A DNA stretch of 17,854 nt from JBBRWV01 sp038248985. GTDB lineage: Bacteria; Planctomycetota; Phycisphaerae; WQYP01. The position numbers and the translations under genes are program-made. Every line of letters starts with the position of its first letter. The first letter of the stretch is position 1. The notes beneath the pieces are model-generated. The model had not been told where the DNA came from, searched no databases, and was given only the letters and a program-made list of their open reading frames with translations. The stretch lies in contig JBBRWV010000078.1 in NCBI GenBank assembly GCA_038248985.1, forward strand, positions 1 through 17,854. The letters are read 5' to 3'. Of this stretch, positions 1 to 7,991 are shown one piece after another.

Positions 1-792
1 GAAGCCGAAGGGTTTGGTTTTGGCCGCGGCGATGACGTCCCAGACGTCGATGCCCATTTTGTCGAAGATGACTTTCATTTCGTTGATCATGGCGATGTTG
101 ATGCAGCGGTAGCAATTTTCGAGAATTTTGGAGGCTTCGGAGATTTCGAGGGATTTGACTTCGACGACGGTTTGGACGGCGCAGCGGTAGAGGGCGGAAG
201 CGACCTTGAGGCTTGAGGCATCGTACCCCCCCACCACTTTGGGGATGGACTGGGTATTGAAGTCGGTGCGGCCGGGGTCTTCGCGCTCAGGGGAATAGGC
301 GAGGAGGAAATCCTTGCCGATTTTCAGTTTGGACTTAGCGAGGGCGGGCAGGACGATTTCGCGGGTGGTGCCTGGGTAAGTGGTAGATTCGAGAATGACG
401 ATTTGGTTTTTGCGGAGATGCTTGGCGATGGTGTCGGCGGTGGATTGGACGAATTGCATGTCGGGGTCGCGATTTTTGGTGAGGGGGGTGGGGACGCAGA
501 TGATGAGGGCGTCGCATTCCTTGAGACGAGCGAAATCGGTAGTGGCGTCGAAGTGGCCCTTGATCAGGAGCTCGCGGATAAATTCGGAGGGGATGTGTTT
601 GATGTAACTCTGACCGGCGAGGAGTTTCTTGACTTTGACGGGGTCGACATCGAAGCCGATGCAGCGGAGCCCCTTCTGGTTGGCGGTGCCGCGGGTGAAG
701 GCGCGGACGAGGGGGAGGCCAACGTAACCAAGGCCGAGGATGCCTACCAGGGCGGAGCGGTTTTGGATGCGGGCCAGAAGAGGGGTGGGCAT
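1..792 (-). CDS. Nucleotide-sugar dehydrogenase, UDP-GlcNAc 6-dehydrogenase (WbpA/TviB) type, partial
   Basis: Oxidises the C6 hydroxyl of a UDP-hexosamine to a carboxylate with NAD, giving uronic-acid sugars for surface polysaccharide. The visible 264 residues start with an NAD-binding Rossmann fold (GLGYVGLP at residues 20-27), then CVPTPL near residue 100 and SPEREDPGR near residue 190, a signature of the WbpA/TviB branch rather than the UDP-glucose or GDP-mannose branch. The central dimerisation helix follows (SLEISEASKILENCYR, then INEMKVIFDKMGIDVWDVI), ending at KPFGF exactly at the window edge. The catalytic cysteine (FGFxPFxPGPGxGGHCIP region) would lie just outside, so activity cannot be judged. 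The ATG start has an AAGGA ribosome site 7 bases upstream and a TATAAT box 35 bases upstream. Family assignment is firm; the exact substrate is inferred. Confidence 0.9.
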   Translation of the reverse strand, partial: MPTPLLARIQNRSALVGILGLGYVGLPLVRAFTRGTANQKGLRCIGFDVDPVKVKKLLAGQSYIKHIPSEFIRELLIKGHFDATTDFARLKECDALIICVPTPLTKNRDPDMQFVQSTADTIAKHLRKNQIVILESTTYPGTTREIVLPALAKSKLKIGKDFLLAYSPEREDPGRTDFNTQSIPKVVGGYDASSLKVASALYRCAVQTVVEVKSLEISEASKILENCYRCINIAMINEMKVIFDKMGIDVWDVIAAAKTKPFGF

Positions 793-826
793 GAAGGCAT
801 CCTTGCGGTATGTGGTGACGGGTGAA

Positions 827-832
827 ATTATA
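827..832 (-). promoter_or_regulatory. -10 box (TATAAT) for the nucleotide-sugar dehydrogenase gene
   Basis: A perfect TATAAT on the minus strand, 34 bases before the ATG at 792. No good -35 hexamer is found at 16-18 bases, so recognition may lean on other contacts. The same TATAAT-then-start layout recurs upstream of four other genes in this window. Confidence 0.5.
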
Positions 833-883
833 GGGAAGAGTGTGGAGGGAATATATGTCCCGCTTGATTGAAAGGTCTTTTCG

Positions 884-897
884 CTGCGGGCCCGCAG
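884..897. repeat. Perfect 14-base palindrome CTGCGGGCCCGCAG
   Basis: Lies 10 bases downstream of the stop of the URO-D-like gene and upstream of the dehydrogenase promoter. It could fold as a short GC hairpin at the end of the upstream transcript, but no T-run follows on the minus strand, so it is not a standard intrinsic terminator. A protein-binding site is an alternative. Confidence 0.4.
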
Positions 898-906
898 TGG
901 TGAAGG

Positions 907-2103
907 TCAGCCGTAACGGCACCAGCGTTGGGTAGCGGCCATGAGGAGTCGCATTCCTGTGAGGCGTGAGCCATTGTTGATGGAGCCCGCGGTGGAGAAG
1001 AGCAAGCCGCGTTGGAGGCGGGCCTGATCGAAATCGCGGAGGAGTTCCACGATCAGGTTTTCTTCTTCGTTTCTGGAAAAAGTGAAGGGGGCCAGTTGGC
1101 CTTGGATAACGGCTGTGGGGCAATGCCGACGGATTTCCGCGACGGTGAGAGTTGGGCCAAAGTTGGTGCCAGTGAGGTTCATGGCGCCAAGAATGGGAAG
1201 GAGGTGGCCCATGGCGGAGTCGGAATGCTGAAAGCGGTTATCGTGGGGGTCGGGGCAGTAGCGGGCAAAGACAGCGCGGAGGATAGGGGCACCGAAGAAT
1301 TCATACATGTCGGGTGTGAAGAGACAGCAATTGTCGTCGGCCCAGCTCCATCCGTGAGGCGCGGTTTGTGGGGTGTAGCCGGCTTCCTCGTCGATGAGGC
1401 GTGCGCGTTCCAGGATGGCCTGGAGGATGAGATCGCGAAACCGAGCGGCAAGGTCAGGGTTGTCGAGACAGAGGAGGAGCAGGTTTTCTGCGCCGAATAT
1501 AGAACAGGCGAATGTGCAGGGGCCGCGTTGATTTCGGTAAAGCCAAGGCTTGAAACCGAGGGCAGAGAGGCGTGCTTTTTCAGTGTCCCAGTTTGGAGGG
1601 AGCAGAAATTCGCGGAGGTTTTCCAGGCGGCGCTGTACGCGATCGAGAAGGCTGGCGAGTTCCGCCTCATCGTTGGCAGATTGATTGAGCCACCACGACC
1701 AGCCGTGCCAGGTGTTTTGCGCTTCGAAGATATCGTGAAGCTCCTTGACGCGGGGGTGCTGATGCTCGGGAAGCGCGGGAAGACGTTCGGAGAGAAGGCG
1801 GCGTCCGATGATTTTCTCAGACTTATCGTTGTAGGCTTTATACAGGCCGACGCGCCAAGCATGTTCGCGTCCGAGGCGCCCGAAATCTTCCGAGACGCCG
1901 AGTTCATCAAAGATGGGCTCGTTGGAGTAGAAAATATTGAGGGGCAGTTGCGGAATGGAGGGGCCGAAGGGGTTCTTGGCGGCAAGATCCTGATCATTCC
2001 AGAACTGCTCGAGGTTGAGGGGGGCGAGGCCGCCGTTGGCGTGGGTTTCGGCAAGCAGGCTGCGGGCCTTGGCGAGGTGGTCAGCGGGGGGTAGGTACGG
2101 CAT
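907..2103 (-). CDS. Uroporphyrinogen decarboxylase (URO-D)-like family protein
   Basis: A 398-residue protein of the URO-D/methyltransferase TIM-barrel superfamily. The recognisable part is C-terminal: a DDNCCLFTPDMYEFF segment at 256-270, FQHSDSAMGHLLPIL at 291-305 and GTNFGPTLTVAEIRRHCP at 312-329, matching the family pattern of a barrel strand ending in a histidine followed by a 'fixed place, allotted by merit' loop. The zinc/thiol methyltransferases of this superfamily (MtaA, MtbA) have HxCG where this protein has HSDS, so a classic zinc-thiolate site is not evident. It is unlikely to be the haem enzyme HemE itself. The ATG at 2103 was chosen over an in-frame extension to 2577 because GGAGA lies 8 bases upstream and TATAAT 28 bases upstream; the longer version has no family similarity at its N-terminus. 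Substrate unknown. Confidence 0.75.
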   Translation of the reverse strand: MPYLPPADHLAKARSLLAETHANGGLAPLNLEQFWNDQDLAAKNPFGPSIPQLPLNIFYSNEPIFDELGVSEDFGRLGREHAWRVGLYKAYNDKSEKIIGRRLLSERLPALPEHQHPRVKELHDIFEAQNTWHGWSWWLNQSANDEAELASLLDRVQRRLENLREFLLPPNWDTEKARLSALGFKPWLYRNQRGPCTFACSIFGAENLLLLCLDNPDLAARFRDLILQAILERARLIDEEAGYTPQTAPHGWSWADDNCCLFTPDMYEFFGAPILRAVFARYCPDPHDNRFQHSDSAMGHLLPILGAMNLTGTNFGPTLTVAEIRRHCPTAVIQGQLAPFTFSRNEEENLIVELLRDFDQARLQRGLLFSTAGSINNGSRLTGMRLLMAATQRWCRYG

Positions 2104-2131
2104 GGGGGATTCTCCGGTGATGAAAAGTGGG

Positions 2132-2137
2132 ATTATA
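2132..2137 (-). promoter_or_regulatory. -10 box (TATAAT) for the URO-D-like gene
   Basis: Perfect TATAAT on the minus strand followed by CCCACTTTTCA and then the GGAGA ribosome site, giving a leader of only about 20-25 bases. The sequence after the box resembles that of carA closely. No convincing -35 hexamer. Confidence 0.5.
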
Positions 2138-2281
2138 AGGGATGGGCGATCACACAGGGAGGGGGGTGCGTTGGGAGAGAGTTCATTTTTTGGGCCGGCA
2201 CGAGTAGACTTCTGCGATTGAATGGATTGGAGCGCCCGCGCCTTCAGGGGCCGAGCGATAGTCTGGCGAAAGGATTCGTGC

Positions 2282-3295
2282 ATGTTACGTGTTTTACATT
2301 TGGGAATGGGTGAAATCGGCAAGGGTGTAATTCGGGATTTGCTGGGGCGGCCGAAGCATATGAAACTAGTGGGGGTGGTGGATATCCATCCGAATTTTGT
2401 GGGGAAGAAACTGAGTGAAGTGATGCTGGGGGCGAAAGGTTCTGCGCTGAAAATTCCTGGCGTGCGGGTGAGTGAGACGATCGGAGAGGCCCTGAAGACG
2501 GCAGGGAAAGTGGATGTGGCGATATTGTGCACGGGGTCAACAACGGCGGCGGTGGCGGGGACTCTTCGAACGCTCATTGCAGCGGGAATTCCAGTGGTGA
2601 GCAGTTGCGAAGAGTTGGCGTATCCCCCCTACCGGTCGCAGAAACTGGCGCAAGAAATCGATGCGTTGGCGGCGAAGAAGGGTGTCGCTGTTTTGGGGAC
2701 GGGGGTGAACCCGGGATTCGCGATGGACGCGTTTGCGCTGGCGTGCACAGCGGTGTGTGCGAGTGTGAAGGGAATCAAAGTAGTACGGACGCTGGATGCG
2801 AGGATGCGGAGATATCAACTGCAGAAAAAGGTGGGCGCGGGCATGAGTTTGGCGGATGCGAAGAAACTGGCGAAGCAGAATTCCATTGGGCATGTGGGGT
2901 TGGCGGAATCAGTGGCGATGATTGCGGCGGGACTGGGGTGGAAGTTGCAGCGCGTCGAAGAGAAAACGATTCCAGTTGTGGCGAAAACTGGGGTGAAAAG
3001 TGAATTTTTCGAGGTAAAGAAGGGGCAGGTGCGCGGCATGCAATCGATTGCATCGGGGTATGTGGGCGGAAAGGAGAAGATTGTGTTGGATCTGACAATG
3101 GCGCTGGGGGCAGAGACGTATGACGAGGTGCAAATTGATGCGATGCGGCCGATCGTGGTACGGGCGATGACAGGGTTTCCGGGGGATACCAGTACGACGG
3201 CGATTCTGGTCAATGCGGCGATGATGGTTGGCGGGTTGGCGCCGGGCGTGCGGACGATGATGGATGTATTGAAGATTCGGAGCGTGGGGGGTTAG
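2282..3295 (+). CDS. NAD(P)-dependent oxidoreductase, 2,4-diaminopentanoate dehydrogenase / DapB-like
   Basis: A 337-residue protein with an N-terminal dinucleotide-binding fold (LHLGMGEIGKG, residues 6-14; VVDIHP at 32-37; LCTGS at 82-86). The loop GTGVNPGFAMD at 139-149 and IGHVGLAESVAMIAAGLGW at 202-220 are the hallmarks of the 2,4-diaminopentanoate dehydrogenase branch of the dihydrodipicolinate-reductase fold. Known members deaminate diamino acids in ornithine breakdown, but most planctomycete-type homologues have no tested substrate, so the reaction is inferred only at family level. The start at 2282 is preferred over the upstream ATG at 2222 because AAAGGA sits 8 bases before it and the Rossmann strand then begins at residue 3, as usual. 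It is divergent from the URO-D-like gene (178-base gap) and convergent with the TIM-barrel gene (33-base gap). Confidence 0.78.
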   Translation: MLRVLHLGMGEIGKGVIRDLLGRPKHMKLVGVVDIHPNFVGKKLSEVMLGAKGSALKIPGVRVSETIGEALKTAGKVDVAILCTGSTTAAVAGTLRTLIAAGIPVVSSCEELAYPPYRSQKLAQEIDALAAKKGVAVLGTGVNPGFAMDAFALACTAVCASVKGIKVVRTLDARMRRYQLQKKVGAGMSLADAKKLAKQNSIGHVGLAESVAMIAAGLGWKLQRVEEKTIPVVAKTGVKSEFFEVKKGQVRGMQSIASGYVGGKEKIVLDLTMALGAETYDEVQIDAMRPIVVRAMTGFPGDTSTTAILVNAAMMVGGLAPGVRTMMDVLKIRSVGG

Positions 3296-3328
3296 TTCGG
3301 GAAGCTGCGGCGGGGCGAGGGTTAGTAA

Positions 3329-4150
3329 TCAAGTCCACGCCCGCAGGTATTCGCGGGCCTTTTTGGCGGACTCTTCAGCGGTGGATTCGTAAGGGTAGAG
3401 TTCAACAGTGACCCAGCCGGCGTAGTTGATTTCCTGGATGGCGACGAAGATTCCGGGCCAGTCCATCGCACCCTCCCCGGGGACGCGGTGCTGGTGGACG
3501 CGGTTGGCTTTGATGTCTTCAAGATGAATGTGGGCAATCCACTCGGCGCATTCACGCACGACCGTGGCGGGGTCTTCTTCGACGCAGTAGAAGTGGCCAA
3601 GGTCGCAATTCATTTTGAGGTTCGGGTGATTGATTTCGCGGAGAAATTCGACGCATTCGTGGGAGTGCTGGATAATGAGGCCGGGTTCGGGCTCGACCAT
3701 CAGGGTGATATTGTGTTTTTGGGCTGTGGGGAGGACCTCCTCGAGGCCGGTGCGGTATCGGCGGAGGGCTTGTTCACGAGAAAGTGCGCCTTGCGGTCCG
3801 CCAGGTTGGAGGGAGATGGTTTTGCCGCCGAGCGCGGCGGTCATTTCGATGGCAGCCTTGGTATGGGCAATACGATGGCCCACGAGGCGGATGTCGTCTT
3901 CGATCCACGTCGGGTGATACGTGTCACCCAGAGCAAAAAGAGTGAAGGCGTTGACATTACTGACTTGGAGGTTGAGCCGGGCGATGAGTGATTTGACGGC
4001 GGCGATACGTTCAGCCGACATGTGAGGCGGATAGGCGTGGGGGATATCGGCCATAAGTTCGACGCCGGCGTACCCGGCGGAGGCGATAGATTCAATGGCG
4101 AGTTCGAGAGTGGTTTTTTTGTAGGCATTTGTGGAGAAGGCAAGTTTCAT
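3329..4150 (-). CDS. Sugar phosphate isomerase/epimerase, xylose-isomerase-like TIM barrel
   Basis: A 273-residue TIM barrel of the AP-endonuclease-2 / xylose-isomerase-like family. It starts directly with the first barrel strand (MKLAFSTNAY) and has GYAGVELMAD near residue 26. The metal ligands expected of the family are visible: Glu153 in MVEPEPG, Asp183 and His186 in NCDLGHFY, His209 in HIHLED, His221 in the HRVPGEG loop and Glu250 in VTVELYP. Members interconvert keto and aldo sugars or epimerise them with a divalent metal; the substrate cannot be read from sequence. A GAGG ribosome site lies about 10 bases before the ATG. It follows the membrane-protein gene on the same strand with a 48-base gap, so the two may be cotranscribed. 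Confidence 0.85.
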   Translation of the reverse strand: MKLAFSTNAYKKTTLELAIESIASAGYAGVELMADIPHAYPPHMSAERIAAVKSLIARLNLQVSNVNAFTLFALGDTYHPTWIEDDIRLVGHRIAHTKAAIEMTAALGGKTISLQPGGPQGALSREQALRRYRTGLEEVLPTAQKHNITLMVEPEPGLIIQHSHECVEFLREINHPNLKMNCDLGHFYCVEEDPATVVRECAEWIAHIHLEDIKANRVHQHRVPGEGAMDWPGIFVAIQEINYAGWVTVELYPYESTAEESAKKAREYLRAWT

Positions 4151-4198
4151 GCGCGGGCAACCTCAAAATAATCAGCGATTACAACGGGATCATAACCA

Positions 4199-4819
4199 TC
4201 ATCCCAAAAACTTCACGGCGGGTTTTTCCGCGCTGGGACATCGAGCGATCCAGAGCAAGTATCCCATGACGTCTTTTGACAGCAGAACCAGAAAAATAAA
4301 TACGCCGCCTGCAACGAAAAGAATGATCGACAACAGAAGGCGCGAGTTCTCCATGACCGTGCTGGATTTCAGCTGGGTTACCGCGTCTATTGGCATCAAT
4401 ATCCCCGCACTGACCGTGCTCAAAGCGATCAGCACAACGATAATTATAACAGGTATCATGAACGCGTAGGCGACCCCGCACAATGGACGATGGCCGCGTT
4501 CTACATAAGGTGCCAACGCCCAGAACGGCACAGTGATCGCCAGGATGACCAAAGCCACCAGCGCCATCCATACAGAAGAATCCCAGTTCTGCAGCCCTTC
4601 CTTGAAACATTGCCAATAGCAGATGCCAAAATAGTTCGCATGCTCCCGAATATCCCGCAATGCAAAATACATCAGGGTGCCTCCTGTCAGCACAGGCGCA
4701 AGCGCCAGCCAACGCATCGCCGCCGCGGCAACGATTTGGACACGCGTCGGCGTTGAGACGCCATTTGGCGTTAGGTAACAGAGTACCTTGGAATGTGGCA
4801 TTGCCTGTGGCACATTCAT
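4199..4819 (-). CDS. Hypothetical integral membrane protein with four predicted helices
   Basis: No family recognised. With this start it has about 206 residues and four strongly hydrophobic stretches, near residues 30-55 (IVAAAAMRWLALAPVL), 80-105 (VWMALVALVILAITVPF), 113-140 (AYAFMIPVIIIVVLIAL) and 158-185 (LLLSIILFVAGGVFIFLVLL), separated by short polar loops. The tail after the last helix is basic. The start is uncertain: the frame is open to a GTG at 4888, and ATGs occur at 4819 and 4801; none has a good ribosome site. An overlapping, longer frame (4179-4919) lacks membrane character and is rejected. It is divergent from the M16 protease gene; a role linked to that protease or to the downstream isomerase is possible but unsupported. 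Confidence 0.65.
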   Translation of the reverse strand: MNVPQAMPHSKVLCYLTPNGVSTPTRVQIVAAAAMRWLALAPVLTGGTLMYFALRDIREHANYFGICYWQCFKEGLQNWDSSVWMALVALVILAITVPFWALAPYVERGHRPLCGVAYAFMIPVIIIVVLIALSTVSAGILMPIDAVTQLKSSTVMENSRLLLSIILFVAGGVFIFLVLLSKDVMGYLLWIARCPSAEKPAVKFLG

Positions 4820-5028
4820 CTGGAAGCTCGCAATAATCCGCGTTTGAACAAAAGCACGACGCAAAACGCAGTATGGAAGGGCAATCACTGCCGGTCAAGA
4901 GGCGCTTTTTTTCGGCCACCGACCCACTTGCCGGTTTGCAGATTCAACCTTCTTTTGCTTGAAACAGGCTTGCCGCCATAGCAACTTAACATCACCATAC
5001 ACGGGATGAGTCTTTTTCGGAGTCGTGC

Positions 5029-7902
5029 ATGCAGTCAGCCAGAACTTTCGGACGTCTTTTTATGCGCCAATTGAAATTCCGGACCCGCAATTTAGGGCTA
5101 ATAACCAGTGCAATTTTGACGATGATCGCGTCATCGGCAGTCCACTCGGCGGATATGCCTTCGACGTCACCCGTTACGCCCAAGTCTGGACTCGCAGCGA
5201 CGACACCGTTTACGACCGAGACACTGTCGAATGGGCTGCGTGTGATCTACGCGCCGATGCCGAGTTCACCGGTGGTGCATGTGCGTGTGTTCTATCATGT
5301 GGGCTCCAAGGATGAGCGGTCGGACCGGAATGGTTTTGCCCACATGTTTGAACACATGATGTTTCGAGGTTCGGAACATGTGGCGCCGGAAGTGCATATG
5401 AAGCTTTTGCAAAATGTGGGGGGATATTCGAACGCCTACACATCGTTTGATGAAACGGTTTACATCAACACCGTACCGGCGACTTTTTCCGAATTGCCGC
5501 TGTGGCTGGAAGCCGATCGCATGGCTTCGTTCAAGGTGTCGCCGGCGATATTTCAGATGGAACGACTCGTGGTGGCGGAGGAGTGGCGGCTGCGGCAGAA
5601 TCAGCCCTATGGCACGATGTGGGAGGAGATGGTTCAGACAATTTTCACCAAGCATAATTATCAGTGGACGCCGATCGGAAACATGGATCATTTGCGGGCG
5701 GCCAAGGCGTCGGAGCTACAGGATTTTTTCAATACGTATTATGTGCCCAACAATGCGGTGTTGGTGGTCGCGGGGAATATTGACGTCAAAAAAACACAGG
5801 AACAGGTCAAACGCTATTACGGTTGGATCCCGAAAAGTCCGGACATTCATCGCGTCAGCCCGGTGGAGCCGGCACAGACGGAGGCACGGCGGCGCGAAGT
5901 CGCCATGCGCGTGCCGCTCAATCGCATCGTCATTGGCTATCGCATGCCGGTTTGGGCCGACGACGACCGAGATGCACTCGGAGTGTTGCTGGCAATTCTT
6001 GGGGACGGACGTTCTTCACGGATCTCGCAAGCGTTGGTAACGAGCAAGGATCCGTTGTGCGCCCAGGCCGATGCGTTGGAATGGGCGTTGGAAGACGGCG
6101 GCTTTATGGGCGTCCAGGCGACGCTGTTGACGGACAAGGATATTGCGGCAGTGGAAAAAATCTTGCGTGAGCAAATTGCGGCGATCCGGGATCAACCCGT
6201 CACCGCAGATGAACTCGCCAAGACCAAAGTGCAGTACCGACTGGAATACGCCAAGCGCTTTGAAACCGCCGAGCAGGTTGCGGCACAGCTAGGGGGTGAG
6301 CTCCTTTACCGCGGAAATCTGGATCGCATCAACACGGGGCTGGCGCGAATTGAAGCCATCACGGCGGCGGATCTCACGCGTGTGGCGAAGAAATTCCTTA
6401 CCGACGAAGCCTCCACCACGCTGATCATCAAACCTGATCCGAAGGCGCCTTTGACTCTGCAGCCCACGGCACCCGTTGAGCCAGCGGCAACAGTTCCTTC
6501 ATCCCAACCAGGTACCCGCAGCAAAATGAAGTTCCCCACGGATTACCCCACGACACCTCCCACCATTACGGGAATGCCCACCGCGAGCTTCGAGAAAGGC
6601 GTGGAGTCCACCGTGAATGGCGTGCGAACCATTGTTATGTCAGATACGCGATTGCCCATCGTGCATTGGTCGCTCACGTTGCGAAATGGCTCGCATGATG
6701 AGTCGGCGAAACAAACCGGGCTTGGGTCGCTTACCGCGTCAATGGTGCGGCGCGGCCCGGTTGGCACCACTTACAATGCTTTTAATGAAAAGCTGGAATC
6801 CGCAGGCATTTCGCTGGAAGTTTCAGATGGCGGGGATTTCACGCGTCTTTCGGGATCATGCCTGGCAGAGCAACTGCCGACGGCGATTACGCTCATGAAC
6901 AAGATGCTGACATCACCGGCGTTTGATGAGGCGGAGTTTGCAAGCCTGAAGAATCAATCCTTGTCGGGGTTGCGGCTGGCGTTGAACAATCCGGCGCGCG
7001 TGGCGGATCAAGAACTGGACCGCGCGCTATTCGGCGATTCACCGATGGGCCGTGCGGCGACGCTGGAGAGCATTGATGCCATCACATTGAATGATGTGAA
7101 GGAATATTACAAGCGGACCTATACCAACGACAAGGAATCAAAAGATAACGCGGTGCTCATTTTTGCCGGGGATGTCAGCTTAGAGGATGCACAGGTGCAG
7201 GCGAAGAACCTTATCGGCAACATCACTGTCGCGAAGGTGTCGCATGGGCAAATCAAACTGCCGGCGCCTGCCGAACAGCGGCGCATTATTCTTATTGACC
7301 GGCCGGACGCCCGGCAGAGCAACTTGCGCATGGGCGCTCTGGCGTTTACGCTGGAGAGCGATGAGAAGTTTGCCGGTTCGATTGGATCGCAGATTTTGTC
7401 GGCCGGCATTGACTCACGTCTGGGTCGATATGTGCGGGCAGAGAAGGGTTACGTTTACGGCATCGGCGGATATTTTTCGCCGTCGCGCCAGGCGGGAAGT
7501 TTTGAAGTTTCCACCGACACAAAAATTGAAACCACCCTGGAGACGATCGAAGCGTGCTTCAAGGTTTTGACGGAAATGCGTACAGCACCGGTGACAGAGA
7601 AAGAATTGTCCGAAACCAAACTGCGGGTTGCCGGAGCGATGCTCATGCAAATGCAAACGACGTGGTCGCAGGCGCAGCGACGCGTCGATGGAATTCTGAA
7701 TAATTATCCGATTGATTACTTCGACGTATATCCGCAACGCGTTGCCAAAGTGACCGCGGAAGACATTCAGAAGATATTTACACAGTACGTGGACGACAGC
7801 AAAATTACGCTGGTGATTGTTGCGCCGGCCGATCAAGTGAAAGAGAAGCTGGAAAAACTAGGCACGGTGGAAGTGCTGCAGATGCCATTGTTGAGGAAAT
7901 GA
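5029..7902 (+). CDS. Exported M16 family zinc metalloprotease, two fused M16 units
   Basis: A 957-residue pitrilysin-type protease that would degrade peptides in the periplasm. Residues 1-42 look like a signal peptide with a long basic N-region and a hydrophobic core (LGLITSAILTMIASSA), cut likely after HSA. The first M16 unit carries the inverted zinc motif HMFEH (His105, Glu108, His109) with the distal ligand Glu185 in VVAEEWRLRQ, the correct spacing of about 76. A Pro/Thr-rich linker spans about 478-520. The second unit (about 520-957) has GLGSLTASM where a zinc motif would be, so it is non-catalytic, yet keeps RAEKGYVYG, the Arg/Tyr substrate-binding motif. This one-active, one-inactive arrangement is normal for single-chain pitrilysins. 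The ATG at 5029 was kept because GGAG lies 6 bases before it; ATG 5062 would give a shorter signal peptide but has no ribosome site. Confidence 0.9.
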   Translation: MQSARTFGRLFMRQLKFRTRNLGLITSAILTMIASSAVHSADMPSTSPVTPKSGLAATTPFTTETLSNGLRVIYAPMPSSPVVHVRVFYHVGSKDERSDRNGFAHMFEHMMFRGSEHVAPEVHMKLLQNVGGYSNAYTSFDETVYINTVPATFSELPLWLEADRMASFKVSPAIFQMERLVVAEEWRLRQNQPYGTMWEEMVQTIFTKHNYQWTPIGNMDHLRAAKASELQDFFNTYYVPNNAVLVVAGNIDVKKTQEQVKRYYGWIPKSPDIHRVSPVEPAQTEARRREVAMRVPLNRIVIGYRMPVWADDDRDALGVLLAILGDGRSSRISQALVTSKDPLCAQADALEWALEDGGFMGVQATLLTDKDIAAVEKILREQIAAIRDQPVTADELAKTKVQYRLEYAKRFETAEQVAAQLGGELLYRGNLDRINTGLARIEAITAADLTRVAKKFLTDEASTTLIIKPDPKAPLTLQPTAPVEPAATVPSSQPGTRSKMKFPTDYPTTPPTITGMPTASFEKGVESTVNGVRTIVMSDTRLPIVHWSLTLRNGSHDESAKQTGLGSLTASMVRRGPVGTTYNAFNEKLESAGISLEVSDGGDFTRLSGSCLAEQLPTAITLMNKMLTSPAFDEAEFASLKNQSLSGLRLALNNPARVADQELDRALFGDSPMGRAATLESIDAITLNDVKEYYKRTYTNDKESKDNAVLIFAGDVSLEDAQVQAKNLIGNITVAKVSHGQIKLPAPAEQRRIILIDRPDARQSNLRMGALAFTLESDEKFAGSIGSQILSAGIDSRLGRYVRAEKGYVYGIGGYFSPSRQAGSFEVSTDTKIETTLETIEACFKVLTEMRTAPVTEKELSETKLRVAGAMLMQMQTTWSQAQRRVDGILNNYPIDYFDVYPQRVAKVTAEDIQKIFTQYVDDSKITLVIVAPADQVKEKLEKLGTVEVLQMPLLRK

Positions 7903-7991
7903 ATCCGTGCGTCGGAAGATGAGCCCTGAACGTACACACTGCCGCAGTGCATTTCCCCGCCTCAGCAAAATAAGGTTGCCCTGCCGATAAA

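Noticed and set aside
335..1123. A 262-residue minus-strand frame overlapping the nucleotide-sugar dehydrogenase
   Set aside because: His/Pro/Arg-rich out-of-frame product; the real gene in another frame runs from 792 to the window edge and shows GLGYVGLP and SPEREDPGR.
1012..2094. A 360-residue plus-strand frame opposite the URO-D-like gene
   Set aside because: Antisense shadow: the opposite strand encodes a recognisable protein with ribosome site and promoter.
4179..4919. A longer 246-residue minus-strand frame overlapping the membrane-protein gene
   Set aside because: It is cysteine- and arginine-rich without domain character, while the overlapping frame has four clear membrane helices; the two cannot easily both be genes.
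4920..5028. Promoter for the M16 protease gene
   Set aside because: TTGCTT with TAGCAA at 18 bases can be found but matches poorly; no convincing -10 box.
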